From Halalkalibacter okhensis (GTDB taxonomy: Bacteria; Bacillota; Bacilli; Bacillales; Bacillaceae_D), in assembly GCF_000787375.1 (NCBI RefSeq), contig NZ_JRJU01000013.1:1-64000 (forward strand): a DNA stretch of 64,000 bases. Direction: 5' to 3'. Below are positions 27,704 to 36,050 of the stretch, piece by piece. The position numbers were made by a program, and so were the translations under genes. Each line of letters opens with the position of its first letter. The first letter of the stretch is position 1. Below the pieces are notes generated by a model that was not told where the DNA came from, did not search any database, and was given only the letters and a program-made list of their open reading frames with translations.

Positions 27704-29101
27704 TCAACGTTTCAAAGAGATTTCGTATTTATTCATTTTATATTGCAACGTTTGTCTAGGGATCTCCAACAAATTAGCCGCTTTCAGAATGTTTTGATTT
27801 GATTCTTTTAAAGCCTGCTTAATCATGATAATCTCTGTTTGCTTGACTGTTTCACGAAGAGATAGATGCATGGTCTGTGTCTTTATTTTTTTTCGCTGTT
27901 CTTGAAGGTACATTGGTAAATGTTCTATGGAAATGGTGTCTTCGTCTGCCAAGTTCATTGCGTATTCTATTGCGTGCTCTAATTCGCGAACATTCCCAGG
28001 CCAATCATAATTTTCAAGCATATGAAAGACCTGTTCGTCAATTGACACAATCAATTTGTTAAAGGCATAATTGTATTTTTTTACAAAATGCCAAGTTAAC
28101 AGTTGAATGTCGTCCTTTCGTTCTCTAAGAGGAGGAATTTCAAGATAAAAGACATTTAAGCGGTAATAAAGGTCTGAACGTAATAGCTTTTTTTCAACAC
28201 AAAATAATGGGTGTTCATTCATTGCAACAATCATTCTAACATCAACTAAATAAGAATCGATTCCACCAACTCTTCTAATCATGCCATCCTCAATAACACG
28301 TAACAATTTAGTCTGAAAATCGAGAGACATCGTATTAATTTCATCTAAAAATAGAGTTCCTTTATGAGCAAGTTCAAATAGACCAATTCGGTCAACCGAG
28401 CCAGTAAAACTCCCTTTTTTTGTTCCAAATAACGTACTTTCAAGTAATGAAGTCGGTAAAGAAGCACAATTTTGAGCAATAAAAGGACCTCTCCTAACTG
28501 ATGCATGATGTATCGATTGAATGAGTAATTCTTTTCCAGTTCCTGTTTCCCCATATACTAAAACAGGGGAAGTCGTTTTAGCTGCTTTTTTGGCAAGTTC
28601 CTTCACTCTCATCATTTCTGGATCTTTTGTAATAATGTCATCAAATTTATATGTGCTTCCTTTGCCTCGAGTTGGTTTTGTTGTCTGATTATTTACTTTT
28701 CGTTGAAGATCCAATAATGTTTGCGAAAGCTTTTTGACTGTTGTTAAGTCTTTCGCAATTTCTACCGCTCCGATTATCTTATCCCCGACGATAATCGGTA
28801 AAGTGGTATTCACTGTATCAATAAAATGTCCTTTTATATTTGTATATGTTTGTGTTTGTTGATAGATCGGTTTGCCACTTTCGATCACTTTTAACAATGT
28901 ACTTGATTGTTTATTAAGAGATGGAAACACATCTAAAATATGTTTACCAAGTACGTCCTTAATAGAAGAACCATCATTTGTTGCAGCGACTTGATTGTAA
29001 TAAATCGTAATCCCTTCCGAATTAACAACATGAATAGCCTCATCGATACTTCCTAATATTGCCTCAAGCATTTGTTTTGTTTCAAAAGGCTTTAAAAACA
29101 T
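27704..29101 (-). CDS. Sigma-54-dependent enhancer-binding activator (PAS-AAA-HTH)
   Basis: 465 residues. PAS domain (about 8-115), AAA+ domain (about 150-385) with Walker A GETGTGKE and Walker B TLFLDEIN, R-finger region, and a Fis-type HTH at the end (NILKAANLLEIPRQTLQYKMNKY). The sigma-54-contacting loop reads GSFTGS instead of the canonical GAFTGA; GSFTGA is common, while the final Ser is less so. It is upstream of ablB in the same transcript. The only sigma-54 promoter I found in the window is that of kamA, which makes kamA its likely target. ATG 29101 with GGAGGTG. Confidence 0.88.
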   Translation of the reverse strand: MFLKPFETKQMLEAILGSIDEAIHVVNSEGITIYYNQVAATNDGSSIKDVLGKHILDVFPSLNKQSSTLLKVIESGKPIYQQTQTYTNIKGHFIDTVNTTLPIIVGDKIIGAVEIAKDLTTVKKLSQTLLDLQRKVNNQTTKPTRGKGSTYKFDDIITKDPEMMRVKELAKKAAKTTSPVLVYGETGTGKELLIQSIHHASVRRGPFIAQNCASLPTSLLESTLFGTKKGSFTGSVDRIGLFELAHKGTLFLDEINTMSLDFQTKLLRVIEDGMIRRVGGIDSYLVDVRMIVAMNEHPLFCVEKKLLRSDLYYRLNVFYLEIPPLRERKDDIQLLTWHFVKKYNYAFNKLIVSIDEQVFHMLENYDWPGNVRELEHAIEYAMNLADEDTISIEHLPMYLQEQRKKIKTQTMHLSLRETVKQTEIIMIKQALKESNQNILKAANLLEIPRQTLQYKMNKYEISLKR

Positions 29102-29146
29102 TAATTACACCTCCACAAATCAAACGACCTAAGAAATCTATGTGGA

Positions 29147-30592
29147 TTAAAGAATGGGGGAAAGCAATCTTGAAACCGACTCCTTGAAACGAATCTTTAG
29201 CGAACGCTGTTCATACTGTTCTAGTGTCAACTCTCTTGAATACTCCATATCCTTAAGGAATATATTTGTTAATCGAACAACCTCTTCGGATGAATACAAA
29301 AATGCATTTACCTCAAAATTTAAACGAAAGCTTCGCACATCAATATTTGCTGTCCCAACCGAACCTATTTCTCCGTCAGAAAGAATGGTTTTACAATGCA
29401 GAAAACCATTTTCATATATATAAACTTTCGCACCAATTTTTAAAAGCTCCCCTATATTTGAATACGTTGCCCAGTATACAAATGGGTGGTCTGGTTTATT
29501 TGGGATCATAATACGAACATCTAATCCAGAAAAGCAAGCAATTTTTAAGGCATCTAGAAGACTTTCATCTGGTATGAAATAAGGTGATTGAATGTAGACA
29601 TATTCTTTTGCAGTCAGAATCATTTTTATATATGCTTTTTTTATTTGTTCCAATTGTGAATCAGGTCCACTAGATACAATTTGTATTCCACATTGACCGT
29701 ATTTCTTTTCAAAAGACAAGCGGTAATCTTTTATTAATAATTCTTTTTTGGCTGCTTGATTCCAATCTTGAATAAAACGCGTTTGAATGTTATTTACAGC
29801 TTCACCGACAACACGTAAATGAGTATCACGCCAATATCCGAACTTCTCATTTAAACCAAGATACTCATCTCCAACATTAAACCCACCGATATAGCCTACC
29901 TCACCATCGATAATAACTAGTTTCCGGTGATTTCTGAAATTGATCGTTAAATTAATAAAAGGAATTTTTGGTGGAAAAAATGATTCCACCTCTCCACCAG
30001 CTGACTTGATCTTTTGTACAAAAGCTTTACTTAAACTGCGTGAACCTAAGTCATCATACAACAACCTTACTTTAATCCCCTCACTCGCCTTTTTTGCTAA
30101 GACATTTGCTAATCTTTTTCCAAGTTCGTCATCACGAATAATATAATATAAAATATGTATATGCTCCTTTGCTTGCTCAATATCCGTTAATAACGAATTG
30201 AACTTCTCCTCACCATCTATAAAAACGTCCAATTTATTATTTTGAGTTAAGAGTGATGCATTATGGGTCAAATTCATGATAATGAAATCTTTATATTTCT
30301 TTATTGTTTTATCTGTAAATTCTATTCTATTTTCTCGAATTAATGTTAACTGTGATGTGACCATCTTTTTTAATAGATGATAACTTTTTTCATCCCACCT
30401 GAATAATTTTGATTTACTTAAATTACGACCGAAAATGATGTATAAAAAGAAACCAGCTAACGGGAGCAAAGTCAAGACTAGCACCCACATCCAAATCGAG
30501 TTGACATTGCGACGTTCTAAGAAAATAATCATTATCGCCAATGCAATATTTAAAATGAAAATAAACGGAATAATTACTGAGATGTAATTCAT
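29147..30592 (-). CDS. cls: Cardiolipin synthase
   Basis: About 481 residues, of usual length. Two N-terminal helices, then two phospholipase-D HKD motifs: NHRKLVIIDGEVGYIGGFNVGDEY and HCKTILSDGEIGSVGTANIDVRSF. It condenses two phosphatidylglycerols into cardiolipin in the cytoplasmic membrane. I start at ATG 30592 with GGAGG 5 bases before; an upstream GTG at 30604 overlaps that site. The sigma-54 activator follows 45 bases later on the same strand. Cardiolipin is often raised in salt stress, which would suit a link with ablB, but this is inference. Confidence 0.9.
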   Translation of the reverse strand: MNYISVIIPFIFILNIALAIMIIFLERRNVNSIWMWVLVLTLLPLAGFFLYIIFGRNLSKSKLFRWDEKSYHLLKKMVTSQLTLIRENRIEFTDKTIKKYKDFIIMNLTHNASLLTQNNKLDVFIDGEEKFNSLLTDIEQAKEHIHILYYIIRDDELGKRLANVLAKKASEGIKVRLLYDDLGSRSLSKAFVQKIKSAGGEVESFFPPKIPFINLTINFRNHRKLVIIDGEVGYIGGFNVGDEYLGLNEKFGYWRDTHLRVVGEAVNNIQTRFIQDWNQAAKKELLIKDYRLSFEKKYGQCGIQIVSSGPDSQLEQIKKAYIKMILTAKEYVYIQSPYFIPDESLLDALKIACFSGLDVRIMIPNKPDHPFVYWATYSNIGELLKIGAKVYIYENGFLHCKTILSDGEIGSVGTANIDVRSFRLNFEVNAFLYSSEEVVRLTNIFLKDMEYSRELTLEQYEQRSLKIRFKESVSRLLSPIL

Positions 30593-30758
30593 AACGGCCT
30601 CCACCAGATTTTGATTTAATACGATATCAATAGGATAACACGTTTCACCATTTTGTCTATTTTTTCTAGATTTGGTATGGTAATATGATCACTTACATTG
30701 GCCAAAATCTGGTCTTATCATATTAAGTATGTTTAACTACGAGGATAGGAGGGATATT

Positions 30759-31403
30759 TTGGAACATTTATATTTATATATCCTCGCTGCGGGTTTTAGT
30801 TTATTTGTCCCCTTTCTGAGGTCTGCTTTTGGCCCAATTCATACTTTGATTCATGAATGTGGACATGCAATTGCATCGTTGATATTAAGTGGAAAAGTTT
30901 ATTCCATTTCCTTATATCGAACAACTGAAGGTGTAGCCTTTACCGCTTCAGGATCTTGGATAAGTTCAGTTCTTGTTACTTACGCTGGTTATACATTCAC
31001 ATCCATAATCGCTATATTTAACTTCTACCTTATCTCGGTGGGGCAATCTATCCTTTTATTTTATATGCTTTTAGGATTGGCATTCATCAGTTTAATCCTT
31101 TGGGTTCGAAACATCTATGGAATGATCTGGCTGTTCTTGTTTATCGGAGGTTGTTTATTGTTAGTTTATTTTCAGTTACGGCCTGTGATGGAAATAGTCG
31201 TATATTTTCTTTCGTGTATTATTCTAGTTCATTCTACTTTCGCTTCATTTACTATTTTTTGTTTTAGCCTATCTAATAAACATAGTGCAGGAGATGCAGA
31301 TCGGCTTCAACAACTAACCTATATACCTGCCTTCATATGGGGCTTGCTTTTCTTCTTTCAATCAATAGGTAGTACATATATCATTTTTCGCTTTATTATA
31401 TAG
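30759..31403 (+). CDS. M50-like membrane metallopeptidase
   Basis: About 214 residues, six or so membrane helices. The zinc motif HECGH (in GPIHTLIHECGHAIASL) fits HExxH of site-2-protease-like M50B enzymes. The second family motif (an Asp-containing block in a later helix) is not evident, so catalysis is uncertain. I start at TTG 30759 because AGGAGGG is 5 bases upstream; an ATG at 30729 lacks a site. It diverges from cls. Confidence 0.75.
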   Translation: MEHLYLYILAAGFSLFVPFLRSAFGPIHTLIHECGHAIASLILSGKVYSISLYRTTEGVAFTASGSWISSVLVTYAGYTFTSIIAIFNFYLISVGQSILLFYMLLGLAFISLILWVRNIYGMIWLFLFIGGCLLLVYFQLRPVMEIVVYFLSCIILVHSTFASFTIFCFSLSNKHSAGDADRLQQLTYIPAFIWGLLFFFQSIGSTYIIFRFII

Positions 31404-31444
31404 GAGTTAGCAATACTCTGCATAATACTCATTGATTTATAATT

Positions 31445-31485
31445 GGTGTCTCCAAAAGGTCTTATACAGACCCTTTGAGACAGCT
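31445..31485. repeat. Dispersed palindrome, copy 2 (imperfect)
   Basis: GTGTCTCCAAAAGGTCT pairs with AGACCCTTTGAGACA. Same core as the copy at 3495. It lies between the convergent M50-like and nitroreductase genes. Confidence 0.65.
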
Positions 31486-31491
31486 CCCTTA

Positions 31492-32058
31492 TTACAGCCA
31501 TGTCGTGACATCTTGATACGGTGTCTTTTTAACATTTGGTGCACTCATATTAGCATAACCGAGGTATATGAAAGCAACCATCTCACCCATTTCAGACATT
31601 CCAAAGAATTCCTTTACTCTTTTAGCGTAACAAATCTCACCAGTACGCCAGATTGCTCCCAATCCTAACCCATGAGCTGCTAGTAGCATATTTTGAACAG
31701 CACTGCTAACAGCCGCATATTCCTCTTTGACAATCACATTTTTTTTCTTACTTGGTTCAACTCCTACCGCTATAATCACCGGCGCACGAAGGGGGTTCAT
31801 TTTACTTCTTGTTATTTTCTTTTGACTTTCTTCTGTTGTCGGATTCTCAAGACTTGCTTTCGTAACTTCCTCAAAAACTTCTCCTAATCTGTTGCGAGCA
31901 TTTCCAGTTAACACAAAAAACCTCCAAGGCGTAGTACGATAATGATTTGGGGCGAATGTTCCTGCATGGAGAATTTTTTCAATTATTTCTTTAGGTACAG
32001 GATCCTCCTTTACAAGTCCAATCGTCCTTCTCGTGAAAATCGCCTTCATGATGTCCAT
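31492..32058 (-). CDS. Nitroreductase family protein
   Basis: 188 residues, FMN-dependent oxidoreductase fold. Family blocks are FTRRTIGLVKEDPVPKEIIEKIL (FMN phosphate binding Arg), FAPNHYRTTPWRFFVLTG and AVSSAVQNMLLAAHGLGLGAIWRTG. I start at ATG 32058 with AGAGGGTG upstream; a GTG three codons earlier overlaps that site. Substrate unknown. Confidence 0.87.
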   Translation of the reverse strand: MDIMKAIFTRRTIGLVKEDPVPKEIIEKILHAGTFAPNHYRTTPWRFFVLTGNARNRLGEVFEEVTKASLENPTTEESQKKITRSKMNPLRAPVIIAVGVEPSKKKNVIVKEEYAAVSSAVQNMLLAAHGLGLGAIWRTGEICYAKRVKEFFGMSEMGEMVAFIYLGYANMSAPNVKKTPYQDVTTWL

Positions 32059-32067
32059 AACAAGCAC

Positions 32068-32269
32068 CCTCTCTATGGTTAAAGTTAAAATCCGGTTTAG
32101 TTCATTTTTATCGGAGGTGAATCTATTTTATTACGTTTAAAAGTTATAACATCATCTCAATGAAATACGGCTTATCAATTAGCCTTTTATTCTTTTTCCT
32201 TTACGCAAACGCTCAGTCACTTTAAAATAAATGAATAGCACTTGAATTTCATCTAGAAAAAGGAGATGA
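32068..32269. other. Intergenic region, no gene found
   Basis: About 200 bases between divergent genes. An AAGGAG at 32259-32264 looks like the ribosome binding site of the permease gene, but no usual start codon in that gene's frame follows it. Confidence 0.4.
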
Positions 32270-32368
32270 GTAGCTACGCCTTTTCATTTATTTACACGGA
32301 TATTAGGAGTTCTGTGTTATGTAACTTCAATCCTTTACCTAATCGATTCATTTTATCCAAACCTGATC

Positions 32369-33652
32369 TTGACGTATCTATATAGCTCCTTTTCAGCTAT
32401 CTTACTTATTTGCGCACTTTTTTTCTTAACAACAATAAATCGAATCATTGTCTTCATTTTGCTTACAGTTGGAACCATTTGTTTACTTATAGAAGATCGA
32501 GGTTTCACTACTGCCCTTCTTGGGTTCGGTGAAAATGTTAATTTACTTACTTTGTTTTTACTTATTCCATTAATTGGAACGTTCATGTCCACAGCTGGTT
32601 ATTTGTCCGCTTTAAAAGAAAAAGTTCAAGCACGTCAAAAAAAAGCCGGACAACATCCGTATCGACTTAGTTTTATTTTAACTGCAACTATGAGTATCCT
32701 ATTAAACTTTGGATCAATGGCTATCGTAAAGAGGATTGCAAATGAAAGCTTTTCAAGCTACAAAGATCAAGCACTAACATTAACGATCATGCGTGGATTT
32801 GCTACGTCGATGTTATGGTCTCCATATTTTGTTAATGTAGGTCTTGTGCTAGTCTTATTTGACGTATCTTGGTTTGATATTGGTGGCTATGGATTAATCC
32901 TTGCATGTATATATATTGTTATTTGCATCGTTATGTTTAAGAAAATATCTTTTCAAGATGATCCCATCCTAATACAAGATGAACCTACATATCTAGAAAA
33001 CTCAAAAGGCACATCAATAAAAGGATTTGTTGTTTTCTGTAGTGTATTAATTATCTTATCTTTTTTATTAGATTTGTTACTACCAGTGCAAATGCTAACT
33101 GTCGTTTCAATGCTTGCAGTTGTTTTACCTATTTGTTTTGCAATTTTGACAAACATCTTCAAACCGTTTGTTCAAGACGTTTCTGACCAAGTTCAGTCGG
33201 CTTTTATAAAGTTAAAAAATGAATTAGCTGTTTTTATTAGTGCAGGTTTTCTTGGAATGGCTATGTCATTTACCGATATGGGTAGCTTTTTATCTACGAT
33301 GCTGTTTTTTGCCTCGTTTGGATCTGTCTTTCTTATTAGTTTATTTTTGGTCATATTAGCTACATTACTTGCGCAAATTGGCATTCATCCTGTTATTATT
33401 GTCATTGGAATTGGTAGTGCACTGTCTCCTGATCTATTTGGAGTAAGTCCAGAATATTTAGCGTTAGTCCTTTTAGTGGCCTGGACCGTTTCTACTCAAT
33501 TATCACCGTTTTCTGGTCAAGTACTTATGACTGCAAAACTAATCGATAAACCGACAAGTGTTATTGTCAAACAAAACCTGCTGTTTGTTTGTTTGATCGG
33601 GCTTACGTTAACAGCCGTACTGTATTGTTTTTATGTATTTGGATGGTTATAA
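32369..33652 (+). CDS. Multi-pass permease, start codon uncertain
   Basis: Very hydrophobic protein of 427 residues from the first regular start (TTG 32369), with ten or more helices. Conserved-looking blocks include GENVNLLTLFLLIPLIGTFMSTAGYL and VAWTVSTQLSPFSGQVLM. The fold suggests an ion-transporter-type carrier, but I cannot name the family. The frame stays open and protein-like upstream to 32270 (HLFTRILGVLCYVTSILYLI is one clear helix), and an AAGGAG at 32259 would suit a start there. However, the codon present is GTA, and an ATG at 32266 is one base out of frame. A point or indel change at the start is likely. Confidence 0.7.
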   Translation: MTYLYSSFSAILLICALFFLTTINRIIVFILLTVGTICLLIEDRGFTTALLGFGENVNLLTLFLLIPLIGTFMSTAGYLSALKEKVQARQKKAGQHPYRLSFILTATMSILLNFGSMAIVKRIANESFSSYKDQALTLTIMRGFATSMLWSPYFVNVGLVLVLFDVSWFDIGGYGLILACIYIVICIVMFKKISFQDDPILIQDEPTYLENSKGTSIKGFVVFCSVLIILSFLLDLLLPVQMLTVVSMLAVVLPICFAILTNIFKPFVQDVSDQVQSAFIKLKNELAVFISAGFLGMAMSFTDMGSFLSTMLFFASFGSVFLISLFLVILATLLAQIGIHPVIIVIGIGSALSPDLFGVSPEYLALVLLVAWTVSTQLSPFSGQVLMTAKLIDKPTSVIVKQNLLFVCLIGLTLTAVLYCFYVFGWL

Positions 33653-33677
33653 CTCGCGAAATTGGAAGGAATGAATT

Positions 33678-34397
33678 ATGGAGAGTAAGATTCACAAACA
33701 CCTTAAGACACAATCATTATATTGGTTAAAAGCGAAAATGACGGATTTGTGTGCGAATGAAGTTAAGCTTTTTGTCCATCGGAAACGATTTAAAGCAGAT
33801 GCTTTAGGGATTAATTTGAAAAGAAAAGAAGCACGCATTATAGAAGTAAAAGCTACTCGTGCTGATTTTCTTCGCGATGACGTCTTGCATTCTGACTATG
33901 GTTATCATCAAATCGTTGATTATGCTTATCTCATGACACCGGTTGGTTTACTCTCAATCGAAGAAATCCCTAAAGGTTATGGACTACTAGAAATGGATGA
34001 ATATGACAACATTACCGTTAAGAAAAAACCTGTTAGAAATCCAAAGCCATTATTAACCCTTGAAACTCTAATTAAACGTACAGGTCGAGCTGCTACTAAT
34101 GCCGTGTTGTATCAGGAGTTATCTAAGGAAACAAAAGATAAAACGGACGGGGCCTTTTCACGAGGGGCAGCCATACATTTAATCAGTGCCACATGCCCAG
34201 CATGCAAAAAACGAAAAAAATATTTAATTCAAGTGAACCAAGATGAAGTACCTTGCCAAGCTCGCGGTTGTAAGAATATCATACCTCTTTCAAAGGCAAG
34301 AACTCATATCATTACTTCCTATAATAAGAACTTCTATAAACAAATAAATTCACTAATGAATGACAAAAGTAAAGGAGCAACGACCGATGAAACCTAA
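33678..34397 (+). CDS. MmcB-like nuclease with C-terminal zinc finger
   Basis: 239 residues. The first half has a PD-(D/E)xK-like core typical of MmcB-family DNA repair nucleases: RFKADALGINLKRKEARIIEVKATRADFLRDD, with catalytic Asp and E-x-K. A putative zinc ribbon follows near residue 170 (CPACKKRKK ... CQARGC). ATG 33678 has GGAAGG upstream. Its stop overlaps the start of the next gene by 11 bases. The substrate (DNA lesion, plasmid or other) is unknown. Confidence 0.7.
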   Translation: MESKIHKHLKTQSLYWLKAKMTDLCANEVKLFVHRKRFKADALGINLKRKEARIIEVKATRADFLRDDVLHSDYGYHQIVDYAYLMTPVGLLSIEEIPKGYGLLEMDEYDNITVKKKPVRNPKPLLTLETLIKRTGRAATNAVLYQELSKETKDKTDGAFSRGAAIHLISATCPACKKRKKYLIQVNQDEVPCQARGCKNIIPLSKARTHIITSYNKNFYKQINSLMNDKSKGATTDET

Positions 34398-34689
34398 AGA
34401 TGTCGAAGAACGAATCATTGGAAATTTCCAGCGTGATGAGCACATGATGATCCTTGTATTTGCACAGTGGTGTGTCAATCAGGATTTAAACCCGGCTACT
34501 ATTTATAGGGAGGCTTATCCGAAGCAAACGACGAATCCCGCATTGCAACAAGCAATCGAACTAACGGTTCCAAAACATGAATCAGAAGAGATTGCCGATG
34601 AGACATTACTTGGTGTACTATCACTTTTTGGAAATGAAGACCTTGCTTTTGTTGTAACTAAACTAATTGAAAAACGAAAAAATAACTAA
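34387..34689 (+). CDS. Hypothetical protein coupled to the MmcB-like gene, 100 aa
   Basis: ATG 34387 with AAAGGAGC, overlapping the end of the MmcB-like gene. Helical, soluble, acidic; begins MKPKDVEERIIGNFQRDEHMMILVFAQWC. No family recognised. Tight coupling suggests it works with the nuclease-like protein. A strong hairpin terminator follows at 34706-34756. Confidence 0.7.
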   Translation: MKPKDVEERIIGNFQRDEHMMILVFAQWCVNQDLNPATIYREAYPKQTTNPALQQAIELTVPKHESEEIADETLLGVLSLFGNEDLAFVVTKLIEKRKNN

Positions 34690-34705
34690 TCAAAGTTGTG
34701 TTACG

Positions 34706-34756
34706 GGTTATCCTATAAAAGGTAAATGTAGACCTTTTTATAAGATAACCTCTTTT
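34706..34756 (+). terminator. Terminator after the nuclease/partner pair
   Basis: GGTTATC-C-TATAAAAGGT pairs with ACCTTTTTATA-A-GATAACC, followed by TCTTTT. Confidence 0.75.
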
Positions 34757-34822
34757 CAATTATTAGTCTTTATTTCCAAACTTGTTCATATAATTAATAA
34801 CAGAAGTTTATGGAGGTGTGAC

Positions 34823-34981
34823 ATGATTCCAGCCATAATAATAAAAATAGCTTTAATTATTATTGTAATTAGGTCAGGTTACGTCGCGTTCAACATGCTA
34901 AACAAATCATTCGGAAGAAATACATTAGATCTATTCTACCATCTATCTATTTTTGTAATTGCCTTATCCTTTTTACTCTGA
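34823..34981 (+). CDS. Small membrane protein, 52 aa
   Basis: ATG 34823 preceded by a strong TGGAGGTG. Two hydrophobic segments (IPAIIIKIALIIIVI and LFYHLSIFVIALSFLL) with a polar loop (NKSFGRNTLD). No recognisable family. Confidence 0.65.
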   Translation: MIPAIIIKIALIIIVIRSGYVAFNMLNKSFGRNTLDLFYHLSIFVIALSFLL

Positions 34982-35042
34982 TCCCAATCATAAAATGATC
35001 GATGGACAATTTTCCAAGTTCGTTTTATCTAGAATTATTAAG

Positions 35043-35219
35043 TCAATTCGAACTGCTAGGTCTGTTCACATAAGCTAATAATCCGATATATATCACATTC
35101 GCTACAACTGTAAAAAGTACAATCTCCATTAAATAATCCCTGCCCGTAAACAAACTACCAATAAGTAATCCATTGACAAGAAAAAAACCAATTAAAATTA
35201 GAACTTTCTCCTTACTCAT
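35043..35219 (-). CDS. Small membrane protein, 58 aa
   Basis: ATG 35219 (MSKEKVLILIG) with AGGAGAG 7 bases upstream; an ATG at 35225 overlaps the site. Two membrane helices (VLILIGFFLVNGLLIGSLF and EIVLFTVVANVIYIGLLAYV). It is convergent with the 52-aa membrane gene. No family recognised. Confidence 0.65.
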   Translation of the reverse strand: MSKEKVLILIGFFLVNGLLIGSLFTGRDYLMEIVLFTVVANVIYIGLLAYVNRPSSSN

Positions 35220-35338
35220 TTTCATCTCTCCTATCTAAATAATCTTAGTTGATATAACTAATACAATAATTAATAAGTTTAACCGTAAGAAATTTTGTCT
35301 TATCCGTTCTTATTTGTATGTTATCACTTGACAAATAA

Positions 35339-35998
35339 TTGCGTAGTGAGGTGCGTTCAATTGTTTATCCGAAATTGTTTAACACCAAAAAAGAACTTGT
35401 TTTACTTAATCCGGAAATGACTATTGGTGAATCATTGGACATCTTAGCGCAATCGCATTATAGCCTTCCCGTATTGTCAAAAGATGGATCGGCTTTTTTA
35501 GGCATTTTAAGCAAACGTTCAATCCTTGAATATTACGAATTGCAACCTTTGTCTACATCCTTAGAAGAACTGCATAAATCACCTATTGTTAATTGTATAG
35601 AAAAATTAGCTCCCTCCGAATACGTTGACGTACGAAAAAATCATTTTGAAGATTGCTTACCAATTATTGTTAGATATCCATTTGTACCTATTTTTGATGA
35701 AAATAAATTTATCGGAATTATCAAGCGATCGTTAGTTGAAAAAACTTTAGAGGCCTGTTTTGGTACTAACGTAAAAGGTACTCGAATTCTTTTAGGAGTG
35801 CATAATCAAGTTGGAACGTTACTAGCTGTATCCAAAATCATCACGAAATATAACGTAAATATTATTTCTGACATTGGTTTTGAAGCCGATTCAAATTATC
35901 TACGTAGATTGCTTATCAAAATCGAAGAAACCCCTAAATTAACAAAGATATTGGAAGACTTAAATAAATATGGTTTCCGCGTTCTTGATGTAGAGTGA
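35339..35998 (+). CDS. CBS-pair plus ACT-like domain protein
   Basis: About 219 residues. A CBS pair covers roughly residues 20-135 (LNPEMTIGESLDILAQSHYSLPVLSKDGSAFLGILSKRSILE and PFVPIFDENKFIGIIKRSLVE). An ACT-like regulatory domain fills residues 145-215 (LLGVHNQVGTLLAVSKIITKYNVNI). This looks like an adenine-nucleotide or amino-acid sensing protein without a catalytic part. The start is unclear: TTG 35339 and GTG 35351 both lack a good site, and a GAGGTG 6 bases before ATT 35357 raises the chance of a rare ATT start. Confidence 0.7.
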   Translation: MRSEVRSIVYPKLFNTKKELVLLNPEMTIGESLDILAQSHYSLPVLSKDGSAFLGILSKRSILEYYELQPLSTSLEELHKSPIVNCIEKLAPSEYVDVRKNHFEDCLPIIVRYPFVPIFDENKFIGIIKRSLVEKTLEACFGTNVKGTRILLGVHNQVGTLLAVSKIITKYNVNIISDIGFEADSNYLRRLLIKIEETPKLTKILEDLNKYGFRVLDVE

Positions 35999-36007
35999 TC
36001 ATATTAA

Positions 36008-36050
36008 GCAATATACTTCGCTTTAACACGAAGTATATTGCTTTTTTTTC
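36008..36050 (+). terminator. Terminator after CBS-ACT gene
   Basis: 13-base arms (GCAATATACTTCG / CGAAGTATATTGC) with an 8-base loop and eight T. Confidence 0.9.
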
